Part shown: in pieces, positions 1-8,419 of the stretch
Numbering within the stretch: the stretch's first letter is position 1
Layout: each line of letters starts with the position of its first letter
Assembly: GCA_947494545.1 (NCBI GenBank)
Contig: CANLVH010000001.1
Location: forward strand, 1 to 64,000
DNA length: 64,000 bases
Direction: 5' to 3'
From: an uncultured Mesonia sp.
GTDB taxonomy: Bacteria; Bacteroidota; Bacteroidia; Flavobacteriales; Flavobacteriaceae
Translations under genes and position numbers: made by a program
Notes under the pieces: model-generated
Database searches by the model: none
Seen by the model: only the letters and a program-made list of their open reading frames with translations
Told to the model about the DNA's origin: nothing

Positions 1-130
1 ATGAAAAAAGGGTAAGGTTATAGCTAAAAGGGCTGAAACCAGCTATAAGCAACTTACACACTTAGCGGGATAGTGTCCAATAAAAAAACTCTTTTTTTCC
101 TTAAGGGAATAGAATTAGCTTTTAAAATTA

Positions 131-179
131 AAACAAAACCTTTCCGGGAAATTACTTTTTGGGAAGGTTTTTAATTTTG
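131..179 (+). terminator. terminator hairpin fused to a -7 box, upstream copy
   Basis: A stem (AACCTTTCC with GGGAAGGTT, one G-T wobble) is followed by a T run and immediately by TAATTTTG (172-179), a full match to the Bacteroidota -7 box TAnnTTTG. It would end transcription of a gene upstream of the visible region and restart it for the gene at 200. I see no convincing -33 element. A near-identical module lies just after that gene (833-879). Confidence 0.6.
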
Positions 180-199
180 GCTAAAACGCAGTTAAAACA

Positions 200-823
200 A
201 TGAAAAAAATACTATATCTTACAATCCTACTATGCTTTACTTTTTTGTCCTGCAAAGCGCAAACTATATTAGAAATAGTACCCTTAGAGAGTTCTCGTGT
301 AAAACCAGCTTACACTTATTTTAAAGATGTTAATAATTTATTGGATAAATACGAAGGCACCTGGAAATACCAAAACGGTTCTACCAGCTTTACTATTACG
401 CTAGAAAAAATAGAAGAAGATTACAATTCAGCTTTTAAACACTACTTCGATAGATTAAAAGGCGAATACCAGTATATAGAAAATGGTATAGAAATAATAA
501 ATACCTTACCTCAATTAACCCAAAACACAAGCAATGTACATAAAGGAAATATTGGTGGCAGTCATATAATTGATAAGGATCAAATTCTTGTTTGTGAAGA
601 TTGCACCCCCAACGAAAAAAGGGTAAAACTCTATTTTAACGACCCTGCCCGAGATTACCTTAATAATAATATAATATTGCAAACCTTACAAGAAGACAAT
701 CCCGTAATAAACCAACAAGGCAAAATAAAAGTAACTATTTTAGGAAGGGGAGGAATGATACCACCAAATGTGCCAACCGTACCTCGTGTACCCTATGGCG
801 AGTATATTATGCTAAAGCAATAA
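200..823 (+). CDS. small secreted protein, DUF6705-like
   Basis: A 207-residue exported protein of unknown function. Residues 1-21 form a signal peptide ending in the Cys-Lys-Ala-Gln motif common in this family. The mature part carries the pattern seen in the four tandem paralogues at 35.6-38.3 kb: a Tyr-x-Lys-Asp-x-Asn motif, then a short Gly-Thr-Trp strand, an Asn-Gly turn, and a Gly-x-Tyr-x-Tyr-Ile-x-Asn-Gly motif near residue 95, ending in Leu-Lys-Gln. I recognise this from memory as the Bacteroidota family DUF6705; no biochemical role is known to me. The gene stands alone, with its own terminator/promoter modules on both sides. ATG start. Whether it is a lipoprotein (Cys19) or cleaved after the Gln cannot be decided by eye. 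Confidence 0.75.
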   Translation: MKKILYLTILLCFTFLSCKAQTILEIVPLESSRVKPAYTYFKDVNNLLDKYEGTWKYQNGSTSFTITLEKIEEDYNSAFKHYFDRLKGEYQYIENGIEIINTLPQLTQNTSNVHKGNIGGSHIIDKDQILVCEDCTPNEKRVKLYFNDPARDYLNNNIILQTLQEDNPVINQQGKIKVTILGRGGMIPPNVPTVPRVPYGEYIMLKQ

Positions 824-832
824 CAAATTATA

Positions 833-879
833 AGAAACCTTTCGGGGAAATTACTTTTTGGGAAGGTTTTTTACTTTTG
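833..879 (+). terminator. terminator hairpin fused to a -7 box, downstream copy
   Basis: Near copy of the 131-179 module: the same stem, the shared core GGGAAATTACTTTTTGGGAAG, a T run, and a perfect TAnnTTTG box (TACTTTTG, 872-879). It terminates the gene at 200-823. The promoter-like half now faces 160 bp without a plus-strand gene, suggesting that a downstream member of a former array has been lost. Confidence 0.6.
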
Positions 880-906
880 CTAAACGCTAAACGCTAAACG
901 CTAAAC
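879..906. repeat. four tandem copies of a 7-mer (GCTAAAC)
   Basis: GCTAAAC is repeated four times head to tail directly after the orphan promoter-like box, then breaks into GCTGAAA. It is not in a coding frame of any gene I accept. It is a small microsatellite that could vary in copy number; no function is visible. Confidence 0.8.
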
Positions 907-1045
907 GCTGAAAATAGCTTGTTGACTGTCTCTCAATTTTAATCGTTTTAGATTGAAGCGACCTGTCTTAAACGAAGCCGAAAGGCTCGACGTAAAATTA
1001 TTTAGACAATAATTTCCAAATCTTTAACGTGTTAGCTATTATATT

Positions 1046-1414
1046 TTATTTGGATAGTTGATAGTTATTTACCAAAACCGAAGCTGAAATATGTAAAATT
1101 CTTTCAAGTTCCCTAATCATATCAACGGTTAACCTTTTCTTTTTATTCAATATTTCAGACACTCTACTTTTTCCTCCTATTATACCAACTAAATCCTTTT
1201 GTTTCAGGTTCATTTCTTCCATTCTTATTTTTATGGCTTCTATTGGATCTGGAGCTTCAATTAGATAATGTTCGTTTTCGTAATTCTCAATGAGAAGTGC
1301 AAGTATTTCTGCTTCGTCACCTTCTTTTGTATTGGCCGGTGAGTCAAAAATTATTTCTAATCTTTCTAAAGCTTCTTCGTAATCTTGTTCGGATTTTATA
1401 GGCTTTATTTTCAT
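1046..1414 (-). CDS. higA: antitoxin, HigA family (HTH)
   Basis: A 122-residue antitoxin of a type II toxin-antitoxin pair. The N-terminal half (1-60) is the acidic, helical region typical of the COG5499 HigA group. The C-terminal half (about 65-115) is a Cro/Xre-type helix-turn-helix with the Met-Lys-Gln-Lys-Asp-Leu and Val-Ser-Glu-Ile-Leu-Asn signature. It neutralises the toxin encoded 12 bp upstream and, by analogy with the family, represses the shared promoter. Order is toxin first (higBA). No IS, integrase or other defence gene lies next to it. An inverted repeat in the promoter is a candidate binding site. Confidence 0.85.
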   Translation of the reverse strand: MKIKPIKSEQDYEEALERLEIIFDSPANTKEGDEAEILALLIENYENEHYLIEAPDPIEAIKIRMEEMNLKQKDLVGIIGGKSRVSEILNKKKRLTVDMIRELERILHISASVLVNNYQLSK

Positions 1415-1426
1415 AATCTCATTTTA

Positions 1427-1723
1427 TTAAATTGTATTGGCATCTATTTTATCATATTCGTCGTGTGTTCCTATAAATCTTATAAACGCCCATTGTCTAT
1501 CAAAATTAAATTTTACAATTAGTCTGTAAGAGTTTCCTTTAATATTGAATACGACGCGGCTATCTTTTAAGATACTTGCATTTATATAGGCTTGCTTTAT
1601 CTCGTTAGGCGAAGTCCAATTTGAATTTTTAGTTGTTTTATACCAAGTTTTTAGATATTGTTCTGAATCAGCGTGTTTTTCCCAAAATTCTCTCAATGTT
1701 CTCTTCGCAATTATCCTTTTCAT
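1427..1723 (-). CDS. higB: mRNA interferase toxin, HigB family
   Basis: A 98-residue protein of the HigB_toxin type (RelE fold), predicted to cut mRNA on the ribosome. Features seen: basic N-terminus, the Trp-x-x-His region near residue 14, a central strand with Asp-Ser-Arg-Val-Val-Phe-Asn-Ile, and the family's C-terminal Arg-Phe-Ile-Gly-Thr-His-Asp-Glu-Tyr-Asp-Lys-Ile motif. The length is normal, so I consider it intact. It is the first gene of the pair and uses ATG at 1723. A -7 box (TATCTTTG) lies 16 nt upstream of the start. Confidence 0.88.
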   Translation of the reverse strand: MKRIIAKRTLREFWEKHADSEQYLKTWYKTTKNSNWTSPNEIKQAYINASILKDSRVVFNIKGNSYRLIVKFNFDRQWAFIRFIGTHDEYDKIDANTI

Positions 1724-1739
1724 ACCTTAATGTCTATTG

Positions 1740-1772
1740 CAAAGATAATAAAAGTTCTCAAATAAAGAACAA
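1740..1772 (-). promoter_or_regulatory. higBA promoter with candidate operator
   Basis: On the minus strand there is TTG, 22 nt, then TATCTTTG (1747-1740), fitting the Bacteroidota -33/-7 pattern with slightly long spacing. Between the boxes lies the inverted repeat GTTCT-N7-AGAAC (1754-1770), well placed for autorepression by HigA or the HigBA complex. Operator function is inferred from position. Confidence 0.5.
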
Positions 1773-2009
1773 TTTTATATTTTAATAAAACCTAAAATTT
1801 AAAAAACTACACATAGAATTTCAACTATGTCTTAATTGCAGCCTGTCTTTAGCGAAGCTGAAAGGCAAGGTGACATTAGAAAAATCAACAAATATTCTAA
1901 TTCACCATTATAATACTACACGAATATACTAATATACGATTATTCGAATACCCGAATTTTCTAATCCCTACTACCTAATTCCTACCACCTAAAACCTAAT
2001 TAACCTAAT

Positions 2010-3806
2010 CTAGTCATTCAGTTTCAACACGGCCATAAAAGCTTCTTGTGGTATTTCTACGTTTCCTACAGAACGCATACGTTTTTTACCTTTTTTCTGC
2101 TTTTCTAGCAGTTTACGCTTTCGCGAAATATCACCTCCATAACATTTTGCGGTAACATCTTTCCGTAAAGCTTTTACCGTTTCTCGGGCAATAATTTTGG
2201 CACCAATAGCGGCTTGAATAGGAATATCAAACTGCTGTCGCGGAATTAATTCTTTTAATTTTTCGCACATTCTTTTCCCAATATCATAGGCATTATCTAC
2301 GTGCAATAAAGCAGAAAGCGCATCTACAGTATTTCCGTTAAGCAACACATCTACTTTTACCAATTTTGACGTGCGCATACCAATTGGCGAATAATCAAAC
2401 GAGGCATAACCGCGCGAAACCGTTTTTAATCTATCGTAAAAATCAAATACTATTTCTGCCAATGGCATATTAAAAGTAAGTTCTACCCGCTCTGTGGTAA
2501 GATAAGTTTGGTTGGCAATTTCGCCGCGTTTTTCAATACATAAAGACATTACTTGGCCAACATAATCTGCTTTGGTAATAATGGTAGCTTTTATATAAGG
2601 TTCTTCTACGTGGTCTAATTTAGAAGGTTCGGGCAAATCTGACGGATTGTTTACCAAAATAACTTCTTCCGGTTCTTTTATGGTATAAGCGTGGTAAGAA
2701 ACGTTGGGAACGGTTGTAATAACCGTCATATCAAACTCGCGTTCTAAACGCTCTTGAATAATTTCTAAGTGCAACATTCCTAAAAATCCGCATCGGAAAC
2801 CAAAACCTAAGGCCGCAGAACTTTCCGGAATAAAAACCAAAGAAGCATCGTTAAGCTGCAATTTTTCCATAGAGTTGCGCAGCTCTTCATAATCGTCTGT
2901 TTCTACCGGATAAATACCGGCAAAAACCATTGGTTTTACATCTTCAAAACCGCCAATAGCTTCGGTAGTCGGATTTTTGGCATCTGTTATGGTATCTCCC
3001 ACTTTTACTTCGCGAGCATCTTTTATACCGGTAATTAGGTAACCAACATCGCCGGTTTTAATTTCTTTTTGCGGAAATTGTTGTAGTTTTAACGTTCCAA
3101 CTTCATCTGCATAATACTTTTTATCAGTGTTAACAAACTTAATATGTTGGCCTTTTTTTATGCTGCCGTTTATTACTCTAAAAAAAGTTTCTACCCCACG
3201 AAAAGGATTGTAAACCGAATCGAAAATCAATGCCCTGAGTGGCGCATCTACTTTTCCGGTTGGCGCAGGAACACGCTCTATTATTGCGTTTAAGATTTCT
3301 TCTATTCCAATTCCTGTTTTAGCACTTGCCGGGATTACTTCCGAGGCATCGCAACCCAAAAGATCTACAATATCGTCTGTAACCACTTCGGGATTGGCGC
3401 TTGGTAAATCTACTTTGTTGAGCACAGGAATTATTTCCAAATCGTTTTCTAAAGCCAAATACAGGTTAGAAATGGTTTGTGCTTGTATGCTTTGGGCGGC
3501 ATCTACCACCAACAATGCACCTTCACAAGCGGCGATGGAACGCGAAACTTCGTACGAAAAATCTACGTGGCCGGGCGTGTCTATTAAATTTAGGGTATAT
3601 ATTTCTCCTTTATACGGAAATTCCATTTGTATAGCGTGGCTTTTTATGGTAATACCGCGCTCACGCTCCAAGTCCATACTATCTAAGAGTTGTTCTTGCT
3701 TTTCCCTATCGGTTACAGAACCGGTAAAATCTAAAAGCCTGTCTGCCAAGGTACTTTTTCCGTGGTCTATATGCGCTATAATGCAAAAATTCCTGATGTG
3801 CTTCAT
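2010..3806 (-). CDS. lepA: elongation factor 4 (LepA), back-translocating GTPase
   Basis: A 598-residue ribosome-bound GTPase related to EF-G. GTPase motifs are clear: G1 AHIDHGKST (11-19), G3 DTPGH (76-80), G4 NKVD (130-133). Beta-barrel and EF-G-like domains follow, then the LepA-specific C-terminal domain with the basic Gly-Gly-Asp-Ile-Ser-Arg-Lys-Arg-Lys stretch near residue 555. Length equals the family norm. Single gene, divergent from the beta-barrel gene at 3976. ATG start at 3806. Confidence 0.97.
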   Translation of the reverse strand: MKHIRNFCIIAHIDHGKSTLADRLLDFTGSVTDREKQEQLLDSMDLERERGITIKSHAIQMEFPYKGEIYTLNLIDTPGHVDFSYEVSRSIAACEGALLVVDAAQSIQAQTISNLYLALENDLEIIPVLNKVDLPSANPEVVTDDIVDLLGCDASEVIPASAKTGIGIEEILNAIIERVPAPTGKVDAPLRALIFDSVYNPFRGVETFFRVINGSIKKGQHIKFVNTDKKYYADEVGTLKLQQFPQKEIKTGDVGYLITGIKDAREVKVGDTITDAKNPTTEAIGGFEDVKPMVFAGIYPVETDDYEELRNSMEKLQLNDASLVFIPESSAALGFGFRCGFLGMLHLEIIQERLEREFDMTVITTVPNVSYHAYTIKEPEEVILVNNPSDLPEPSKLDHVEEPYIKATIITKADYVGQVMSLCIEKRGEIANQTYLTTERVELTFNMPLAEIVFDFYDRLKTVSRGYASFDYSPIGMRTSKLVKVDVLLNGNTVDALSALLHVDNAYDIGKRMCEKLKELIPRQQFDIPIQAAIGAKIIARETVKALRKDVTAKCYGGDISRKRKLLEKQKKGKKRMRSVGNVEIPQEAFMAVLKLND

Positions 3807-3878
3807 AATATGTGGCTTAACAAGCTATATTTCTTCGTCTTACTAAAAACAGCAATACGGTAATATAATCATTTTCTG

Positions 3879-3886
3879 CAAATATA
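3879..3886 (-). promoter_or_regulatory. -7 box for lepA
   Basis: TATATTTG on the minus strand, about 75 nt upstream of the lepA ATG, matches TAnnTTTG. No clear TTG at -33 was seen. Confidence 0.4.
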
Positions 3887-3975
3887 GTTTTTTGAAAATG
3901 AAAAAAAAGCGCTTCTAATCAAGAAGAAAATATTATCTTGCCTATACCAATTAAAACTTAGCAAACTATACTCTT

Positions 3976-6381
3976 TTGAAAAAAATTCCTATTCTAGTTC
4001 TCGTGCTCTTTTGCTGGAGTTATAGCGGATTAGCACAATATAAAATTGACGGTAAAGTTGTTTCTCCCAATAAAAAGCCTATTGCATTTGCCAATGCTGT
4101 TTTGTACAAAATGGCAGATTCTACCCTTGTAAAGGGAACGGTAACAGACGAAAATGGTTTTTTTAACATAGAAACTCCTCAACAAGAAAATTATTACATC
4201 AATATTAGTTTTGTGGGTTATACATCTAAACGTGTTAATATAGAGCCCAAAACCAATAAAAATTTAGGCATTATTGCCTTAGAAGAAGATACCAGCCAAT
4301 TAGACGAAGTAGAGCTTACTTTTAAAAACCCGGAAATAGTAAAGTTAAGTGATAGACTTGTCTTTAAAGTAGAAAATACCAGTTTATCTTCGGGCAGCAG
4401 TTGGGATGTTTTAAAGCAAACCCCGGGAGTAATAACCATTCAAAATTCTTTACGGATTAAAAACAGCCCGGCAACCGTTTACATCAATAACAGAAAAGTT
4501 TATTTAAGTGCAGATGAGCTGCAGCAGTTGTTAGAAAGTTATTCGGCAGAAAATATTCAATCTGTAGAAGTAATCACCAATCCGCCGGCGAGTTATGAAG
4601 CCGAAGGCGGACCGGTTTTAAACATAAAAACTTCTAAAACCTTGGTTCCCGGTTATAAAGGAAGCGTAAACGCCGGTTATACCCAAGCTATTTTCCCTAA
4701 ATATAAAATTGGTACAAGTCATTATTATAAAACCGATAAACTAAACTTTTTTGCCAATTACAGTTTTAATCCTAAAAAAACCTTTAAGGAAGATGAAAGT
4801 TACATCAACTTTATAGAAAACCAGTCGGTTTTTGAAAAATGGCGAACAGATTTTGACAAGACAACACATAGTTATGCGCATAACCTAAATAGTATAATAG
4901 ACTATAATTTAGACGAAAAAAACAGGCTTAGTTTAAATTTTACCGGACTTTTATCGCCCAATACCGATATAGATAATTTGGTAAAAACCACTATTTACGA
5001 TGCGCAAAATACGGTAGATTCTACTTTTGTAACCAATAGTAATTTGGAAAACAAATTGCAGAATATTGCAACAGATGTAAGCTATACCTACACCTTTGAA
5101 AAACCGGCTACAGAACTTTCGACAAATTTTCATTATACTTATTATGAACAGGACAAAAACCAAGTGGTAAACACCAATTATTTTTTGCCCGATGGCAACT
5201 TAAGCAATAACAACAGTTTTAATACTGTTACAGAACAAGAAATTAATATTTATACCGGACAGGTAGATTTTACAACCACTTTTACAGAATATGCTTTTGA
5301 AAGCGGCTTAAAAATTTCGCATATCCAATCTGATAGTGGTATAGATTTTTACGATGTAAACTCAAATGCCAACAGTTTTGAAAACCAAAATTTAAGCGAT
5401 GTTTTCTTGTATGACGAAAATATTTATGCCGGCTACTTTAGTTTTGCCAGAGACTGGGAAAAGTTTAATGCAAAAATTGGTTTACGATTAGAACACACCA
5501 ATAACAAAGGCATTTCCGAAACAGAAAACACGACCAGAAATCGCGATTATACAGAACTTTTTCCTAGTATAAATTTAGGTTATACCATTTCAGAAAAGCA
5601 TAGTTTGGCGTTTACTTACGGAAGAAAAATAAGCAGACCGCGCTATTCGAGTTTAAATCCGTTTCGGTATTTTTTAAACGAAAATAATTTTCAGGCCGGT
5701 AACCCGAATTTATACGCTTCTATAAGCAATAATTTTAATTTGAATTATACTTTTAAAAACAGCTATAGTTTTGATTTTTACTTTAGGGATAATGGCGAAA
5801 ATCCCGGGCAGTTAGTTTTTCAAGACAACAATTTAAAATTGCTACGATCTGTTTATGCCAATATGCAAGAAAGCTATTCGTACGGAATAGATTTTTTCCA
5901 CGGGCGTAGTTTAAACGATTGGTGGTATTCTCAACTAATTATGTCTCTTTTTCATGAAGAAGAAGAGTTTGTGGCTTTAGAAAGCAATAACCAATTGGTA
6001 ACCAACCAAACCAATGGTTTTTACGGCTATTGGTACAATAGTTTAACCCTTTCTAAAGACGGAACTTTTAGCGGCGATTTAAGTTTATTGTATATTTCTA
6101 ACTTAATACAAGGTTCATATCAAATAGAAGAAATGCTTACCTTGTCTTTTGGTGTTAGAAAAACATTTTTGCAAGGAAAATTAGAAACCAGCCTTCGGGT
6201 GGCAGACGTTTTAAACCAGCAAGCCACTTGGTTGCGTTCAGATTATTTAAACCAAGACAACGGCTTTTTTGCCCAACCCGAAAACCGCTACGTACAATTT
6301 GGCGTAAAATATAAATTTGGAAACAAAAACCTGCAAGACAACCAACGCAGTATAGAAAGTAAAGAACGCGAGCGTCTATAA
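3976..6381 (+). CDS. outer membrane beta-barrel protein with N-terminal carboxypeptidase-regulatory-like domain
   Basis: 801 residues. Signal peptide 1-20 (ends Leu-Ala-Gln). Residues about 22-100 form a CarboxypepD_reg-like beta-sandwich (Asp-Gly-Lys-Val-Val-Ser, ending Leu-Glu-Glu-Asp-Thr-Ser-Gln-Leu-Asp-Glu-Val). A plug-like region with a Pro-Pro-Ala-Ser-Tyr-Glu-Ala-Glu-Gly motif lies near residue 205, followed by an OMP_b-brl_3-type barrel to the C-terminal Val-Lys-Tyr-Lys-Phe strand. The family belongs to TonB-receptor-like outer membrane proteins; the ligand is unknown. A short hydrophilic tail (about 20 residues) follows the last strand. TTG start, the first codon giving an intact signal peptide. 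A palindromic repeat begins right after the stop. Confidence 0.85.
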   Translation: MKKIPILVLVLFCWSYSGLAQYKIDGKVVSPNKKPIAFANAVLYKMADSTLVKGTVTDENGFFNIETPQQENYYINISFVGYTSKRVNIEPKTNKNLGIIALEEDTSQLDEVELTFKNPEIVKLSDRLVFKVENTSLSSGSSWDVLKQTPGVITIQNSLRIKNSPATVYINNRKVYLSADELQQLLESYSAENIQSVEVITNPPASYEAEGGPVLNIKTSKTLVPGYKGSVNAGYTQAIFPKYKIGTSHYYKTDKLNFFANYSFNPKKTFKEDESYINFIENQSVFEKWRTDFDKTTHSYAHNLNSIIDYNLDEKNRLSLNFTGLLSPNTDIDNLVKTTIYDAQNTVDSTFVTNSNLENKLQNIATDVSYTYTFEKPATELSTNFHYTYYEQDKNQVVNTNYFLPDGNLSNNNSFNTVTEQEINIYTGQVDFTTTFTEYAFESGLKISHIQSDSGIDFYDVNSNANSFENQNLSDVFLYDENIYAGYFSFARDWEKFNAKIGLRLEHTNNKGISETENTTRNRDYTELFPSINLGYTISEKHSLAFTYGRKISRPRYSSLNPFRYFLNENNFQAGNPNLYASISNNFNLNYTFKNSYSFDFYFRDNGENPGQLVFQDNNLKLLRSVYANMQESYSYGIDFFHGRSLNDWWYSQLIMSLFHEEEEFVALESNNQLVTNQTNGFYGYWYNSLTLSKDGTFSGDLSLLYISNLIQGSYQIEEMLTLSFGVRKTFLQGKLETSLRVADVLNQQATWLRSDYLNQDNGFFAQPENRYVQFGVKYKFGNKNLQDNQRSIESKERERL

Positions 6382-6560
6382 ATTCCTGCGAAGGCAGAAA
6401 ATTTTATGTTCGTTGCGCTTTGCAATTCGCTAAAAATCATTTAGCGCGTTTGTAAAATAAAATTCCAAGTCAAGCCCGGAATGACAGCAATCGGTTGAAT
6501 TTAAATTTTAGAGAATGAGATTTTTGGTATAAATCCGGAATGATGGAAACGGAGTAAATG
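6382..6560. repeat. decayed palindromic repeat block
   Basis: The gap 6382-6699 has no gene. It opens with a copy of the ATTCCTGCGAAGGCAG-type palindrome (6382-6401), then CGCTAAA-AATCA-TTTAGCG (6428-6446), and two related CCGGAATGA motifs (around 6467 and 6536). These look like worn REP-type elements. The first hairpin may serve as terminator for the preceding beta-barrel gene. Confidence 0.55.
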
Positions 6561-6641
6561 CGGGATTTCTGAGCAGGGGTTTATACAATTCAATAAGATT
6601 AATTATATAACATTAAAATTTGTTAAAATATACTATTTAAG

Positions 6642-6670
6642 TTGCAAAATCGTTTTTTTTTTTAGGTTCG
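6642..6670 (+). promoter_or_regulatory. promoter of lipoprotein gene 6700
   Basis: TTG (6642-6644), 18 nt that include a run of about 11 T, then TAGGTTCG (6663-6670), a 7-of-8 match to TAnnTTTG with spacing close to the Bacteroidota norm. The T run in the spacer could change length and tune promoter strength. Confidence 0.45.
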
Positions 6671-6699
6671 AAGTGAACTAATCTTAAAAACTTATTATT

Positions 6700-7191
6700 A
6701 TGAAAAAATTAATTTTTTTAATTTTTTTAATGTTTTTTTCGTTAGGCTTAATTGCTTGTACTAGTGAAGAAATTAGCGAAGAAAATATTTCTCAAATTGA
6801 GAATCAGCAAACATTAAATCAAGACATAGGATCTACTAATAGACTTCCTGTGTTTAGTGTAGAATCTGACTTTGTTAGTGTTGATGGTGGTGGGTGTTTT
6901 ACGATAAATGTAAGAATTTACGCACATACTGGAACTACAGGAAAATTGCTAATAGCTAGTCAAAATGTTCAATTTTGTGAAGAAGATATGGAAAGAGGCT
7001 TAAATAGTGATGAAAACGGTTTAGAAAATGAGTATATGTGTCCGGAAGGTACATTGTTAAATGGTGATAAAGTTTTGCCATCAAAGTTAGAGTATAAATT
7101 TTGTTTGGCAGAATTTTTAAATAATCCTAAGCATGAAGCAGTTTATGAAGAGTATTTAGAAAAAAAGAGCGAATTATTAAATAGCTTATAA
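6700..7191 (+). CDS. small lipoprotein, unknown function
   Basis: 163 residues, not recognised. Residues 1-20 form a lipoprotein signal (Leu-Ile-Ala-Cys, lipid Cys20), followed by Thr-Ser-Glu-Glu-Ile-Ser-Glu-Glu, an acidic start compatible with surface export in Bacteroidota. Five further Cys follow; some could form disulfides in a small secreted domain. The gene is monocistronic, with its own promoter and a strong terminator. ATG start. Confidence 0.6.
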   Translation: MKKLIFLIFLMFFSLGLIACTSEEISEENISQIENQQTLNQDIGSTNRLPVFSVESDFVSVDGGGCFTINVRIYAHTGTTGKLLIASQNVQFCEEDMERGLNSDENGLENEYMCPEGTLLNGDKVLPSKLEYKFCLAEFLNNPKHEAVYEEYLEKKSELLNSL

Positions 7192-7214
7192 AGCCTATAG
7201 AGATTTCAAATTTG

Positions 7215-7247
7215 AAAGCCTCATTTTAAAAATGAGGCTTTTTTTAA
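7215..7247 (+). terminator. rho-independent terminator
   Basis: AAGCCTCATTTT pairs with AAAATGAGGCTT (7216-7240), followed by a T run; it ends the lipoprotein gene 6700-7191. Confidence 0.75.
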
Positions 7248-7285
7248 GTCAAAATTATCAAAATTGAATCTCTTTACGGAATTAA

Positions 7286-7395
7286 ATTCCTGCACAGGCA
7301 GGAATCTTATTTCCAGAGTGCTTTCCCAATGTGCGTTTCCATTTCTATTTTTCACACCCAAAAAAAATTCCAGCGAAAGCAAAAAAAAGACATTT
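7286..7395. repeat. palindromic repeat, one good and one decayed copy
   Basis: ATTCCTGCACAGGCAGGAAT (7286-7305) is a variant of the palindromes at 11751-11867 and shares their downstream flank (TTCCAGAGTGCTTTCCC). A worn copy (ATTCCAGCGAAAGC) follows near 7368. No gene lies between 7192 and 7483. Confidence 0.6.
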
Positions 7396-7483
7396 GAGTC
7401 TAGTAAATAATCATAGAAGGTTTTAATATTATTTTTACGGAAACGATGCTCAACAGCAAACTAATTAAGAAAATACACTTATC

Positions 7484-8349
7484 ATGAGAAACCTTTTTAT
7501 TTTAACAATTTTAATTCTATGCAGTATTACTACGTATTGTCAAGATAAAGGTTATGAGGTGGTCTAAGCAGTAACAATAGATAAAGAAGCCTTAATTAAA
7601 CATTACAAAAAAAAGGCATCTAAAGAATACTTACAATATTTATCATTCTTCTCTAAAATGGTAGAGGCTGCTAATAACACAAAATTTTTATTAACCATAA
7701 AAGAAGATATTTCTTTATTTTATCCCATCTCTACACTGGATGTAGATGGAAAAACTAACAATTTAAAAAAAGGGTTTTTAATAAGATTGGAAATTGGTAA
7801 CCCTATTTATTTCGAAGCGGAAAGCAATGTGTTCTATAAAAAAATTGATGCAGGAGGTATACATAAATTAGTTTCTTTCCCGGCTAAAAATATCGATTGA
7901 AAAATACTAACGGAAACAAAAAGTTAAACGATTATAATTTACAAAACGCAAAAGCTACTGTAGAAAATAGCAAAGGCGGTAGAATAAAAATAGTGGCGTG
8001 GTTTTCGCTGGATTTACCAACCAATTACGATCCTGGTTTGTTCAATGGTTTACCGGGATTGATAACAAACCTTAAAATTACAGAAGAAAACTTTGGGATA
8101 TATTATGCATTAAATACAGAGAAAATAAGTTTAAAAAGTGATTTATCAATTATAATTCCTTTTAATGACTTAGAAGTCATTACCAACCAAGAGCTACAAG
8201 CTATTTTTGCCAAAATGAACGGGAATTTTAAACCGGATTAGAAAAACTTTCAACAAAAAGAATCACTTTATTTAAAGCGGAAAAAACGTGTAATTAAACG
8301 CGAAGAAAGCTTTTTAGAAAAATGTAAGTTTATGTATATTAAAAATTAG
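7484..8349 (+). pseudogene. GLPGLI-family gene, broken by several lesions
   Basis: Reading from ATG 7484 gives a signal peptide and 27 codons, then TAA (7565-7567). The same frame stays open to 7897, where TGA (7898-7900) replaces the Trp codon of the conserved Asp-Trp-Lys-Ile motif. A one-base loss in an A run (about 7918-7923) then moves the frame, after which the sequence reads Lys-Leu-Asn-Asp-Tyr and on through the hallmark Gly-Leu-Pro-Gly-Leu-Ile. TAG at 8239 interrupts once more, with about 35 open codons after it. Aligned with the intact neighbour at 8420 (Phe-Asp-Trp-Lys-Leu-Leu-Gln-Glu-Ser-Lys), the reconstruction is clear. It is best read as a decayed tandem paralogue; four lesions are hard to blame on sequencing error. 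Separately translated pieces should not be called genes. Confidence 0.82.
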
Positions 8350-8360
8350 CATTACTGTAT

Positions 8361-8397
8361 ATTCGATCTGTGAAATCTAGTATTTTACAGATCGAAT
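8361..8397. promoter_or_regulatory. long inverted repeat before the GLPGLI gene
   Basis: A 16-bp stem with one G-T pair (core ATTCGATCTGT / ACAGATCGAAT) and a 5-nt loop sits between the pseudogene and the intact GLPGLI gene. No U tract follows, so it may be an RNA hairpin or a dimeric-protein site rather than a simple terminator. Confidence 0.5.
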
Positions 8398-8419
8398 TAT
8401 CTTTAAAGGATGAATTAAA

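Noticed and set aside
879..906. Phase-variation tract in the 7-mer repeats
   Set aside because: The repeats are not in a gene and lie about 140 bp from the nearest stop codon; no gene on the plus strand follows for them to regulate.
3394..3846. 150-codon plus-strand frame over lepA
   Set aside because: Antisense shadow of the lepA GTPase domain; low-complexity Ser/Lys-rich product and no promoter.
7658..8241. Two small independent genes (7658-7900 and a TTG-started 7897-8241)
   Set aside because: Together with the 7484 start they align end to end with the intact GLPGLI paralogue; they are pieces of one broken gene.
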